Source: Limonium bicolor
Taxonomy: Eukaryota; Streptophyta; Magnoliopsida; Caryophyllales; Plumbaginaceae
DNA: 64,000 bases
Direction of reading: 5' to 3'
Assembly: GCA_023374045.1 (NCBI GenBank)
Contig: CM041776.1
Coordinates: 283,649,999 to 283,713,998, forward strand
A program made the translations under genes and the position numbers. Under the pieces are notes generated by a model that was not told the DNA's origin, did not search any database, and saw nothing but the letters and a program-made list of their open reading frames with translations. Of this stretch, positions 45,568 through 56,508 are shown in pieces. The stretch's first letter is position 1. Each line of letters opens with the position of its first letter.

Positions 45568-47597
45568 TATGACGAGGAGTCTCATACGAATAGATGCAAT
45601 GGTCTTGATGAAAGTTAATTATGAAAGTGCCAAACGTGGCAATGAGGATGTGCACATCAAAATACGATCAAAGTGTATGTAAGAAATTTGTCCAAAACAA
45701 GAAATTGCTGAAAGAGGTGCCAAACGTGGTAGTGTTTGAAGAATGATCCGTTTAATGAAAAGGAGAGCGAAATTATCATTTCCTAACCATAACCTTCGGA
45801 CTTGTAATTTATCTCCTAGGAGATGAACATGCCATCGGTGGGGTATGGTGTATGGTGTATGGTGTAAAGATAAGGTCTTATGTGCGCCTGTGGTGTTTGA
45901 TGTGGAGGTAAGGGCTTATGCGGGCCGGTGGTGTGTGATGGTGGTGGTGGTGTTTGAGCTCTGGGTTCCAATTGGTGTTGTCATAGCAATTGTTGGAACC
46001 AACAATTGCCCCCAGTATTTTCCCCTTAAGACAATCTGAGCTAGAGTTCATGGCAATCGATCGTTCCAATCGATTGCCCCCAGTATTTTCTTTTATCAAA
46101 CGTGCGAACGAGTCTCGTCCTCACAGGGTCAGGGCTTATGTTTTATGTGGTGCTTCCTAACCTACACTCGGCGTGTTTGGTGCTTGCACTCGTTCCTCAC
46201 CAACAGTCACAACTTCTAGACCATTGAATTCGATATTTGATGGATTTACGCATTTGATCTGTTACTTTCACGTGATTGGACAGACAACTATCAAGTCGGA
46301 AGTCTTTAAAGCTTATAACGTGGCCACGGGGTGTGATGAAGGACAACGGGACCATGGAGGGATATTTGAGGCATGTGGAGCTTAAGTGGGTGACCAAAGC
46401 TGCAACTTGTGTCTTCTCTCAGATTCATCTTCCTTGTCTTGAAGTCGTCTAACTGCTTCATGTTGACGTTGTTTTCGAGCTTCTGGACTTGGACTTTTGA
46501 AGTTGTCCTTTACACCATTTCTCTTTTCATCTTTTGGATTTCTTCGAGGCACTTCGGTTTTGCCTCTTTGTTTGATCCTTTCCTGGCTTTGCCTTCGGGG
46601 TTCTTGTGTTTCCCGGTTTTGAGTTTTGAGAGCTATTTTGATGTGAGCTCTTTGGATCCTGTGTCACTCTGGGACCATTTGCGGATCGCTTTGTCATGCT
46701 GATAGCGGCTTTGCTTCTCTAGACTGATGAAAACGTTATCTGAGAGTCAGGCTCCTCGCGTCCTTTGGTCACCGGGTCAGACATTCATCGTTGGCTGGGT
46801 TATTTTGTGGAGTTCATAATATCGAAAAGGAATATATGAAAGGCTCAGCGGGGGTGCCTAGAGTTTAATGTCAGGGTTCACAAGCTTTTAGCTACGTGGT
46901 GTTGTACCTAGGTGCTTCGTCATTCTTGATAGTTGTGTATCCGCTCTTTGTTACTTTTCGCAGGTCTAAGAGTAAATTTACAAATTATCTCCTTCGATCG
47001 GAGTCATGCCGTTTGCCTTACCTTTGAATGTGGTCTCACCGGAGTCGTGTAAAAATGACACGCTCGTTCACTCATGGTTTTTCCGCTCAAGACACTCTCG
47101 TGAATTTCACTCAGAGACTAGTTCACACACTTAACCGAAAGATTCGAAGACAATGATTCTAAACTCGGATTGCCCCCAGTATTGATTTGGGGTTTGTGAC
47201 AACAGTTTGATAGATGTGGGCCTTGAACCTCATTTGGGTTGTTTGGATATTATGGGGTGAGTTGTGGTGTTTGGTTTGGCATGTTCAAATTTTTAGAAAC
47301 AAGAGACAAGTCGTTCAATTGCATAGTCAGAAAATGATTACTTCGTGATCCTTGAAAGACGTGAGTGCTCTTTTTTTTTAAAAGTTTTTTCGAATAAATG
47401 AAAAAGGAACTATGTTTTATTCAACGAAAAATAAAGTTGGAAATTACAAACTCGGGAAAACTATCAAAAATGATCAGGGAAACTAACTACTACAAAAGTT
47501 GAAAGACGACTAATCAAAGAAAAGAAACATTTAATGAGAAAAAACAACATTTCTGATGATGCTTGGGCACGCGTGCTCTGCGCTCTCCACCACATTC

Positions 47598-48245
47598 TTA
47601 TAATTGGAGCCCTTGGTCGATCAGGTCCTGGATTCTGTGTTGTAGGGCCCTGCAGTGGTCAGTGTCGTGACCAGGCAGCTGATGGAAGTGACAAAATTGA
47701 TTAAGATCCTTCCCCAAATGAGTAGTTCCTGGCCTCAGGGCGAGCGGTTGCATCGGATATCTACCTCGAAGCTCCTCAAGTGCTTGTCTTAGTGTTCGGC
47801 CGATGTCTGTAAACTCTCTCTGTCGAGAACTCCGTTGGGATGGTTCTACTGTCCCAACGCTCCAACCAGGTCCTCTTGACTGTCGATCACTGCCCTCCTC
47901 ATGTTGCCTGGTTCTCTTACGGGTGCAGCTTTGGATGCAAGTTGCTGCTCCTGGTTGTCTGATCACTTTCCTGAGTTCTGTAGCAATTTCTTTGACATTC
48001 TCCTCCGATCCTCGGACCCTAATGGAGCCAACTTCAATGCAGTCATAAAGGGTGTTGAGAAGCCTGTCCACTAACGCATCCCGAGCTTGACGTTCGGACT
48101 CGAGGGAAAGAGCCTTTGCTTTCAACTCTTCGATAACAGCAACGTAGTTAGATTCCACGGCGTCCATGGCAGCACTATGCCTCTGCTCCATGGCTTCAAT
48201 GGTGGCCATGTGCTTTTGTTCCAAAATTGCGAGCTGGGCTTCCAT
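47598..48245 (-). CDS. Gag-like protein of the Tat-like element
   Basis: 215 codons from the ATG at 48245. Residues 1-60 form a charged, alanine/glutamate-rich coiled coil (EQKHMATIEAMEQRHSAAMD). A basic, Q/R/S-rich linker follows (about 100-145). The C terminus has CHFHQLPGHDTDHCRALQHR with QDLIDQGLQL, the zinc-knuckle-like C-x2-H...H-x4-C block and helix found near the end of Tat/Ogre gag before protease. Capsid-like domains are missing, so it is shorter than a usual gag. No pol follows. It probably lets the RNA or particle interact with a partner element; this is inferred. Confidence 0.75.
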   Translation of the reverse strand: MEAQLAILEQKHMATIEAMEQRHSAAMDAVESNYVAVIEELKAKALSLESERQARDALVDRLLNTLYDCIEVGSIRVRGSEENVKEIATELRKVIRQPGAATCIQSCTRKRTRQHEEGSDRQSRGPGWSVGTVEPSQRSSRQREFTDIGRTLRQALEELRGRYPMQPLALRPGTTHLGKDLNQFCHFHQLPGHDTDHCRALQHRIQDLIDQGLQL

Positions 48246-48314
48246 GTCGATTGGACCGCACTTAGGACTTGAGTCTACCTGTGTCCAAGGTGTCCATTAT
48301 TAGCTAACAAAAGG

Positions 48315-49215
48315 AAGTGGGCTGAAAGATACTAAGGTGAGAATGACGCTTCACAAGATAGATCAAAACAGACTTAGGCTGAAAGCAAGTGGGCCAGGAT
48401 ACCCAGAGAATGAGGTGTTTGGGCTGGAGTATCTCTCAGACTATGAACCGGAATTTGGACTGAAATGTAAACAGATGGTTTGATTGGGCCTGAGAGGTAA
48501 CACCTAGATCTAGGGTTTTGGACCAGGGCCCGAATAAGAAGTCTACCTAGACTAGAATGAGCCCTTGGGCCGGAATGTGTTTGGGCCTGGAGTAAAGCAC
48601 ATGGGCTGGAATGGTCCCTAAATCACAAATGGGCCTAACTTTCTTTGAGCCAGAGAAGATGGTTGCTAAGCAGAAAAAGATTTTATTTTCAGAACTTGTG
48701 GGTTATTTCAAGTTCAGGTGGATTCCTTTTTTTTTGGCCTAGAACTAATTGGATAATTCAAATTGGGCCAGAAGAGAAATCACCTAAGTCTAAGCTTTTG
48801 GGCCGAAGCCCAAATGTTTCACATATCAAACCAAACAGGGCCTCTGGGCCGCAAACAATAAAGCCGTAAATTCAGGTTGGGCTGAGTTGATGTAGGAAAA
48901 GTTCCTATAAATTCCTAGGCTGGGTAGTGGGCCGATCACACAAGCAGACAAGGCCCATACAAATTCCACATATCCTCACTTGACACTTATCCAATTCGGG
49001 TATGGATCGATCTGGAGAGGTGCTTGGGGCTTGGGCCCAGGTCGCCACAAAGGAATAGGGCTTGCACGATATTCTCTTTGGGCTTCCCCACTTTTTTCAC
49101 ATCACCTGAAGGTGTGCGTCTGCGGCCAGGTCTTTGACTGACCAAACAATGGGCTAGGTAAGGACACTGCCAGGAAAACGCTTGGGGCTAAGGCCCAGGT
49201 ATTAAGGGGATGTGG
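48315..49215 (-). promoter_or_regulatory. Cluster of about 20 TGGGCY motifs in the leader
   Basis: TGGGCC or TGGGCT (either strand) appears about 20 times in ~900 bp, against roughly one expected by chance. TGGGCY is the site II element bound by TCP factors in plant promoters. It lies between the PBS end and gag of the Tat-like element. Partial tandem growth of a GGGCTGGAAT-like unit may explain part of it. Confidence 0.5.
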
Positions 49216-49462
49216 TTATACGACATCCTCCTCTTTTCCCCCGCTTATTCACATCACCTAAAAGGTGTGAGTCCCTGACAGGGGACCCTCAAACGGGTCC
49301 CGGGATGAAATCGGTTTAGGTGGACCCTCGCTCTCATATGATGCAAAGGTGTAGAAAATTAAAGTGCGCACAAAAGTAAACAAACAAAGTAATAAAGCCA
49401 TAAATAAACATTTTTCGAGTTAAGCCCTCCTTAAAATTAATCAAGTTAAAATTAAGAAGTTT

Positions 49463-49481
49463 GTCCCCAGTAGAGTCGCCA
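49463..49481 (-). other. Primer binding site of the Tat-like element
   Basis: Minus strand TGGCGACTCTACTGGGGAC, three bases after the LTR. The TGGCGACTC start pairs with a tRNA ending GAGTCGCCA, as reported for Tat/Ogre-type elements; I recall this as tRNA-Arg. Confidence 0.75.
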
Positions 49482-49484
49482 GTC

Positions 49485-51243
49485 TGTGAGCCTCGATTTT
49501 AAACCCTATCCTATGTTGGTTAAAGCTGGTTAGGATCTAATCGGGTTTTAGGTCCACTTATAACCTAAGATTAATAACTATGTCATATAGCAATAATTAT
49601 TAAAACCTAAGCTAGCTCACGGGAACCCATTATGAGTCGCCACCTAATTTTAACCTAGAGTAAATCAGGAAAGGTAGAGTTCGGGTTCGGGGGCTTGGTA
49701 TCCGACTTATTTAGGGTTCAATTACTTTCATTACCCCTAGAAGTCGTTTTCCTCTACTTAGTTTAATTACGGCTTATTACGAGTCGTTTTAACCTAAGTG
49801 CGCGAGCTTCTGTTTTTTTTTGTTTTTTAGCATTTTTTGACTGAAAATAAAAGTGAAAGTTGAAATTGCCTAAACTAGGGTTTCGGAGGCAGAATTGGGT
49901 CAAATTTTGTTTCCGTCCGTAGCCACGGACCTAATGTCCGTAACCACGGACCCTAGTTAATCTATGTGAAAATAAAAGTCGAATTAAACAGAAAACAAAA
50001 ATTTGAAAAGTCCGGGGCCACGGACAGGATGTCCGTAGGCCCGGACATAGTTTAACAAAACCTAAATTTTTTAAAATTTTAAAAATCCCGCCGCCGTCCG
50101 TGGGTGTCCGTGGCCACGGACAACCGTTCGTGGTCCCGGACCATAGGTCCGAGATCCCGGACCACCCACGGACAGGGGTTTTATGGTGGTTTCCGAAGGT
50201 GTTTTCGGCTCAAAATTTATGCACGTGTAGCCTGAAAGGTGTACAATTCGTTTGTAATTGAAAGATTGCAGTTTGAAGTCGAATTATGTACGAAACTTGA
50301 CGAACAAGTAACAAGGCAGAAACAAAAGTAATTAGCAATACAGAAGCGTAAAAAGGTTAGTTTGAACCCAAAATTTGACAGAGAGTTAATAAGGTCGTGG
50401 AGAGTTAGAAAAGTAGAATTGCAACCTGTTTTACCTTCAGATTCGTGGTGTTTCTTCACGTCGGGATTCTTCGGAGGCCTCGTTGATGGCGGATCCGGAA
50501 GAACTTCGAACCGAGCTTCTGACTCCTTGCTGTTCTTGATGTTCACGTTTTGGTGCTGTTTTGGTGAGGGTTTGATGATGGATGATGTTGTGGGAGTTGA
50601 AAAATGTGTTTTGGTGTTGATTTCGGTGAGATTTCGGTGTTTGACTGTGGCTCTGGAGTCCAAAACGTGGAGAGAGAGAGACGGCTACCTTCTTTGAGAG
50701 TCTAGGGTTCTTGAGGTTCTTCTTTGATCATGGGATAAGGTTCCTTATATAGGCTTCCTTAAAGATAGAAAAATCCGGTAAAAACCGAGATTTACCGACG
50801 TTTTAGCTTAAGGAATTCCAAAAGGAATTTGATTATGAAATTTTACACATGGGTAAAGGATGATATTTCCGAATTTTCTAAAGTGGAATCGAATTTTTTG
50901 GACATTGGAATATTTTTAAATTCAATTTCTCGTCAGATTCAATCAGAAATTGCTAGAAAATTATTGGAAATTCAAAAAATCAAAATTCCAACGCCATTAT
51001 GCTTCAGATGTCATCCTCTATCATGGGTTAAAATTTCAAGGCATTTTGAATTGATTTGACCCTTATTTGGAGGAGAGAGAAAGCCTATAGGGGGCTTAGG
51101 AGCCTTGAAAATTTTCGAAAATGCCCCTGGAGATGACTAAGCTGTCCCTAGTACTCTGAAATGTGTCGATCGAATTGGGAACCCTCGCTACTAGCCTATT
51201 AGTAGAGACTCTCTTCCGGGGGGTTGAAATTTTGGGTATAACA
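49485..51243 (-). repeat. 5' LTR of the Tat-like element
   Basis: Near-identical to 42917-44685. Differences are single substitutions and a few small indels (for example an extra 11-bp TTTTAAAA-type block in the left LTR near 43500). Confidence 0.9.
49915..50175 (-). repeat. GC-rich palindromic repeat cluster in LTR
   Basis: Same cluster as 43340-43620. Confidence 0.85.
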
Positions 51244-51248
51244 ACCTT

Positions 51249-51988
51249 CTTCCAAAACTAGTCATCAGCTTACACCTTCTTAACTTGTTTATATCAAAAA
51301 AACAAAAGGTGTTCTCAACATATTATATACAAACTCCATGGAAATTACTATATCGCCTTCTAACTTCTTATCCTAGTTACCTTTAGCTCCACACTCTTGT
51401 GCAACTTCATGACTAGGGAGAAGCACCATCATTTCCTGTATCTGTGGTCAGTCATACAATCATAGAGAAAAGACCACAGGGCATAAAGTCAAAATCAGCA
51501 AAGCTGAGTAACTCCCCCCACAGCATTTAAAATACATTTTAACATTGTAAAACTAAAAGAATATATTACCATAACATCAAGGATAATAGAATAACACAAT
51601 CATGACAACAAAGATGATAGGATAACACATAAAATCATAGAATTGCACCACATGTTGCTTACCTTAGCATAAAGTGCATAAATGATCATTCAAAGATACT
51701 ACCGCATATCACTCCCCAAAATAATCAATATCAAATAGCAGGTAACATAGAGAATATCAAGTTTCCACCATAAGAACAACTTCCTTCACCATGGTACAAT
51801 TTCCACCTGTCCTCGGGCAATCGGTCTTTCGACATAGAGCATTGAGACTCTCGACCCCTCGGATAATTCACCTCACCCCATGTCCTTAAGTGTGCACACC
51901 CTTTATAGGTCATCTGCCCATAGAGTAAATCATAATGGCTTAGCTCCAATGCATTGGTAGGAGCAATAATAAACCCCAATACATTGGT
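51249..51988 (-). mobile_element. Continuation of the long LTR split by the Tat-like element
   Basis: It resumes after the ACCTT duplicate. It has no coding content and stops where the next LTR starts with TGTAACACCCC, so it was interrupted a second time. The 5' end of this LTR is not seen in the window. Confidence 0.5.
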
Positions 51989-52345
51989 TGTAACACCCCA
52001 ACTCATAAAGCCACACTTATCTCATAAACCTCAATTCACTCATATTAACATTGCAGCGGATTTCTTACAACATTTGGTGTTACCGCCGTTAGTCACCCAC
52101 GTGACCAACTAGGCATACTAAAATCTCCAAGATCTAGCTACGGTCTGATGGACCCGAATATACCGAACATTAGTACTTACAAGCCTTAACCAATTACATA
52201 ACAATCTTACAATCTCCTTACATCCTATACAACTTACTAACTCAAATTACTATACGAGAGTACATGCACAACTCGGAGGTCACACTTAAACCCATAATGC
52301 GTCTACCCCATCTTACTCTCAGGACGGTCGCCTTCTGACATTCAC

Positions 52346-52391
52346 CTGTAAAATAAACAGTAGCCCCCGATGGGGTCAGCACCTCTGCTGG
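52346..52391 (-). promoter_or_regulatory. Conserved paired hairpins followed by T-rich CAG (minus)
   Basis: Minus strand CAGC...GCTG stem, CCCC AT CGGGGG stem, then TTTATTTTACAG|GTG. Confidence 0.5.
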
Positions 52392-53584
52392 TACGATCCT
52401 CTCATGGCCCCCAAGCTAACGTGGCTACGACGACTAATTATCGATAGCATGGAGGTTGATTAGATGCACAACATAATAGAAAGTGCAATAAACAACAAGC
52501 CACCTATGAACAATCAAAGTTCAAACACAATGAATGACTTAAAAGCGTTCCCTTAGTTAGTGAGTTAATCATTTAACTCCTTAAGTTATGTTTCCTCTTA
52601 ATATCAGTCCAACCTTATCTTACCTCAATCTTAATCCTTATCTCAGTCTTAGAATACAAACCATTCTTTAAATATAAATGGTTGTATCTTATCTCAATGT
52701 TTATTTTTGTCGAGTCAAAAGTAACACTAGCCAATGAGCTATTAACTCCATTGGTTGAATAAACAACTTATCTTAAAATTTACGATTTAGGTGATCCTAC
52801 CGCACCATATTAATGCCTCCTACCTTGGACTTGAAATCCAATGTAGCTGAGCCGACATTCGACCCTAGGCAACAAGTCCGAAGACAAGTCCTTAAGCGGA
52901 AGTCGGATCCGATTCAGATACCGACCCCCTTTCCTTAACATGCATGACCAGAGTCAGTCCCGGATTCCTCACTCCCCCAAGTTCCAGTTAGTAGAAAGTC
53001 TCAAGTCAATGTTTGTTAGTTAACCTCTTTTGGTTACAAAGAAAACAATATTTGGGTGTGTTCCTTATTCTCACACAATTCTTTACTAAGCATTGTTAGT
53101 AAGTTCCCAAGGTAAGTTGTGTTAGTGCATTCACATTCACACAACAAACATAATATTCCGGTTGCATGCTTTATCTTGTTTAGTGGGCACACATAAACAA
53201 ATAGCACACAAGCCAAGGGACACCTTGTTAGCAAGCAGGTCACAAGAAAACCATACCGTACACCGTCGGTTGTTCGGTTGCTTACTCTCCTCCGGAGTCC
53301 AAATTCTCAAACCCTAAAACATTGATCGAATTGGGTGGTTAATTACTTTTAGTTAACCTAGCTTACTTAATCACTAAGGACTTCCAACTAAACACTACTA
53401 AGTCATTGTAGTTTAAACTTAACCACTTATGTTATTTACTTCTCATTTTACCTCATACTTGTTCACACCTCCAATGGCCTTAAAATTCCACCAAACAACT
53501 CTTAACAACCTTATAATAGCATTACCCGAAAAGCCCCCTTCATTTACCTCTTAAAAATCACATTTTCTTTGCAAATTAGCCTGG

Positions 53585-53765
53585 TTTGGGACATGGTCCG
53601 GACCTAAGGTCCCGGACCAATGTGTGTTTTGACTCTCGACAACATTTTAGCTATGGTCCGGGACTTGGCACTTACCCAAGGTCCCAGACCAGTTCTGGGG
53701 TGTACTCTCGGCATGTTTTTAGTGCTGGTCCAGGACTTTATCCAAGGACCAAGTCCCGGACCACA
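53585..53765 (-). repeat. GC-rich palindromic repeat cluster in LTR
   Basis: GGTCCGG(GA)...GGTCCCGGACC units, about three, with TTTTGACTCTCG-type spacers. The motif is very close to that of the LTR at 36040-36300. Confidence 0.85.
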
Positions 53766-56508
53766 CTTTAAACTGTCAAATTTTACAGTTTTGAACCTCT
53801 TTCCATACTTGTTCTTTTGTCCAATCTTCTTCTAATCTTTCCCCATGTATTAACACATGTTCTAACACCATTTTAGCACTTAAAACCCTCCTAACTCATG
53901 GATCAACTCACCTCCAAATTCATTGATCATTATTCAAGTTCTTACTAAACTCTTAACACTTATAATTTAATTCCTTGCACTTCCAACATGTAAATTTTGT
54001 CTTAAACTTCAACTAACCAAAGTGTTTCCTTTCAACCAATGTAACCACTCCTCAAACATCATCATTCACCCATTTCTCCTTTACTAAACTTTCCAAGGTT
54101 ATCTTGCATCTTCATGCACAAATTTCTCCCCTTTCCATTTGTTACTCATCACTTCTAAACTCTTAAACATACCTATACCTTTCTTTCCATCCTCTTAGCA
54201 CCTTAACATTGTTTTTCATTTACCTTGACCATCCTACACCCTCCTTAGGCACTTATATATCCTTTACTCAATTTACTCACCATGCTCAAGGTTAAACACC
54301 CTTATACATTCCTAGTCATTTTCCTTGACAATTTACAACATTCTCCTACAACTTTCACTTCCATCACCCAAGTCCACTCATTACCATCCACGGTATAACC
54401 TTATCAATCCACCACTAGCATCTTCACCACTTACACAAGCTACCCAAAATTCTCATTGTTATATTCTCTAGTTCATACCTAAACCTCCTTAAAACATTAT
54501 ACACCATTTCCTCCATATTTTGCACAAGTCTTACCATTCCTCATACCATGGCTTTGGTGTGCTTAATACACCCACCTATCCTCTAATTCCTCCTATATAA
54601 CTCTAGGTCATTCTAATACTCAAGAACTCCTTAGTTAACTCATTTCCACTCAAATCCCTTTTTAATGACTCCTAGTAAATCCTAGGTCATATCAATTCAC
54701 AACCACCGCTAAACACTTTGTTTTCTACTCAAATTTCACCATAGCTCCTCTAGTATATTATCATGCCCAAATGCATTGTTTTCTCATTCAATCATCTCAC
54801 ACACATCAAATCCATTCTCATCACATTTTCTCACCCAAATCAATTCATTCATAACAAACTCAATATAGTGCAATAATCTTTAAATTGCATAGCACTAAGG
54901 CTCTTAAATGACATGGCTCCTAGGCCCTTAAATGACTTAAACTTAAACATTGCATTTCCACAATAATAGCTTTCAACCTGCAAATACACACAACAATGCT
55001 CCCATAGCAATATAAGTGTTCTCATCATTCACCTTATACTTATCTTACTAACTCATTTCCATTGGCTCTTTAATCACAAGTTCACAAGCTTGTTCAATTT
55101 CTTTTTCCTAAGTTATATAACCCATTATATAATGTAAGCTTTAAGCTACATTAGTACTTATTTAAACCTCATCCCTTAAAACCTTAAAACACCATTAGGT
55201 AAAACATTTACCTTATTTTTCTCAAGCTTCTCACACTTCTCTCCTTGGATTTTCTTGCTTGCCTTTCGGCAATGAACTTTACATCCTCTTGCCAATGTTC
55301 TAATCCACATTCAAATAATCTAATGAGCACTAAGCAATATGCCTAAACTCATAGAATTCATTCTTAGGTTAAAATATGTGTTTTAAAGCTTAAAAGTGGA
55401 TGATTACCTTTTAAGTCTCAAGATAGACTTGGGTATGAATCAAGGAGGACCTCCACTAGTCCTTGGTGATCAAAACAAGCTATTTCAAGGTGCAAAAAAA
55501 AGCCCCCATGAGAAGAAATTTTCGGACATGTAGAAAAATGAAGGAAAGTTGATTTTTCTTTCACTTTCATTACCTTGGATGAATGGAGAACCAAAAGAGC
55601 TCTTCAAACTTGATTTTCCTCCATCAGTGGAGTTTTCTCATGGCACCAAACTTGAGCTTTAAAGGATTTGAAAAGATAGAAATGAAGGCCTTGATCTAAC
55701 TAAGAGAAATCTATGCTTACTTTTTTTATTTGGAGCAATATTGTGTATTTGGTGGACAATTGAAGGTGGAGGTGCCATGGATGAAGCTCTCACAGTTTTG
55801 GAGCAGGGAAGGGGTAGGAAAACCGATGGAGGAAGAAGAAATGAAGAGAGAGAAGAAAAAGGTAGCTTAAGAGAAGATATTTTGTTTTAAAAGGCAAATA
55901 GTACTATTCTCTCTTTTCCTCTTCTTTTCCTTGATGTGCTGGCTCCTTATGGTGACTCACCATGTAAAAACCGCCCCCTTAATAATGAGTTATTTATGGT
56001 CTTGGTTGACCAACTTATTGACTTATGTTGACTAAAGCTTAAACTAGGCACTATTTGGCACTATTCACAAATTAGTGCACAAATTTGTGAAATTTTTGGT
56101 TTCTCATTAATTTAGGCTTCCTAATGTGATACTAATTAGTACGCATGTTGATTAAGGTGCAATCATGGGCATTTAGCCACTCAAAACCCATTTCTAAGAC
56201 AATTTCTCAAAAAGGTGCTTTAAGGAGTCTTAAAGCACATTTTGTGTTTAAGCTTGTTTTTGAGCTTGGTTTTCTTTGGTAATTGATTTAACATGTCCAT
56301 TAGTATGTTAATAAGGTCTTATAATGATATTTGGGTGCTAATCAAAGTCACGCCAAGCTTAGAGCACATTTTTGCTTAAATTGCCCTTATGGCGTTTTCT
56401 TGTGTTTTCCTTGGTTTAAATTGTCTACCAATGTTTCTAAGGCATGTTTTAGCCTTATTATATCATAACTTGATGTTTACTTAGCATACTTAGGTTTGGG
56501 GTATTTCA

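Larger units (their letters stand above)
42917..51243 (-). mobile_element. Complete non-autonomous Tat-like LTR retrotransposon with gag only
   Basis: Two LTRs (42917-44685 and 49485-51243) in direct orientation, with a perfect 5-bp target duplication ACCTT at 42912-42916 and 51244-51248. The minus orientation follows from the PBS (49463-49481) next to the right LTR and the polypurine tract (44687-44700) next to the left LTR. The 4.8-kb internal region has a gag-like ORF but no protease, reverse transcriptase or integrase. I see only about 20-30 differences between LTRs, so the insertion is recent. This fits a non-autonomous element mobilised by enzymes from elsewhere. Confidence 0.9.
51989..56508 (-). 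mobile_element. 3' LTR (4520 bp) of a minus-strand chromovirus-type element
   Basis: Minus strand TGAAATACCCC (56508) to GGGGTGTTACA (51989). At 56509 onward the minus-strand sequence is GAACTTTGGGGACAAAGTTC then TTTTAAGAAGGGTAGA, the typical chromovirus 3' end and polypurine tract, so this is a 3' LTR still attached to internal DNA. Landmarks: AACCGCCCCC and GGTGACTCACC near 55940-55980, AGGCCCTTAAATGAC near 54925, palindrome cluster at 53585-53765, paired hairpins at 52346-52391, CACCCACGTG near 52093. Confidence 0.88.

Noticed and set aside
45057..45655. CRISPR-like regular array
   Set aside because: 37-bp units are head-to-tail with no unique spacers, in a plant retroelement; it is a satellite.
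50217..50697. Open frames on both strands of 111-148 codons in the LTR at 49485-51243
   Set aside because: Not kept in the sister LTR (single-base indels break them there), and no domain.
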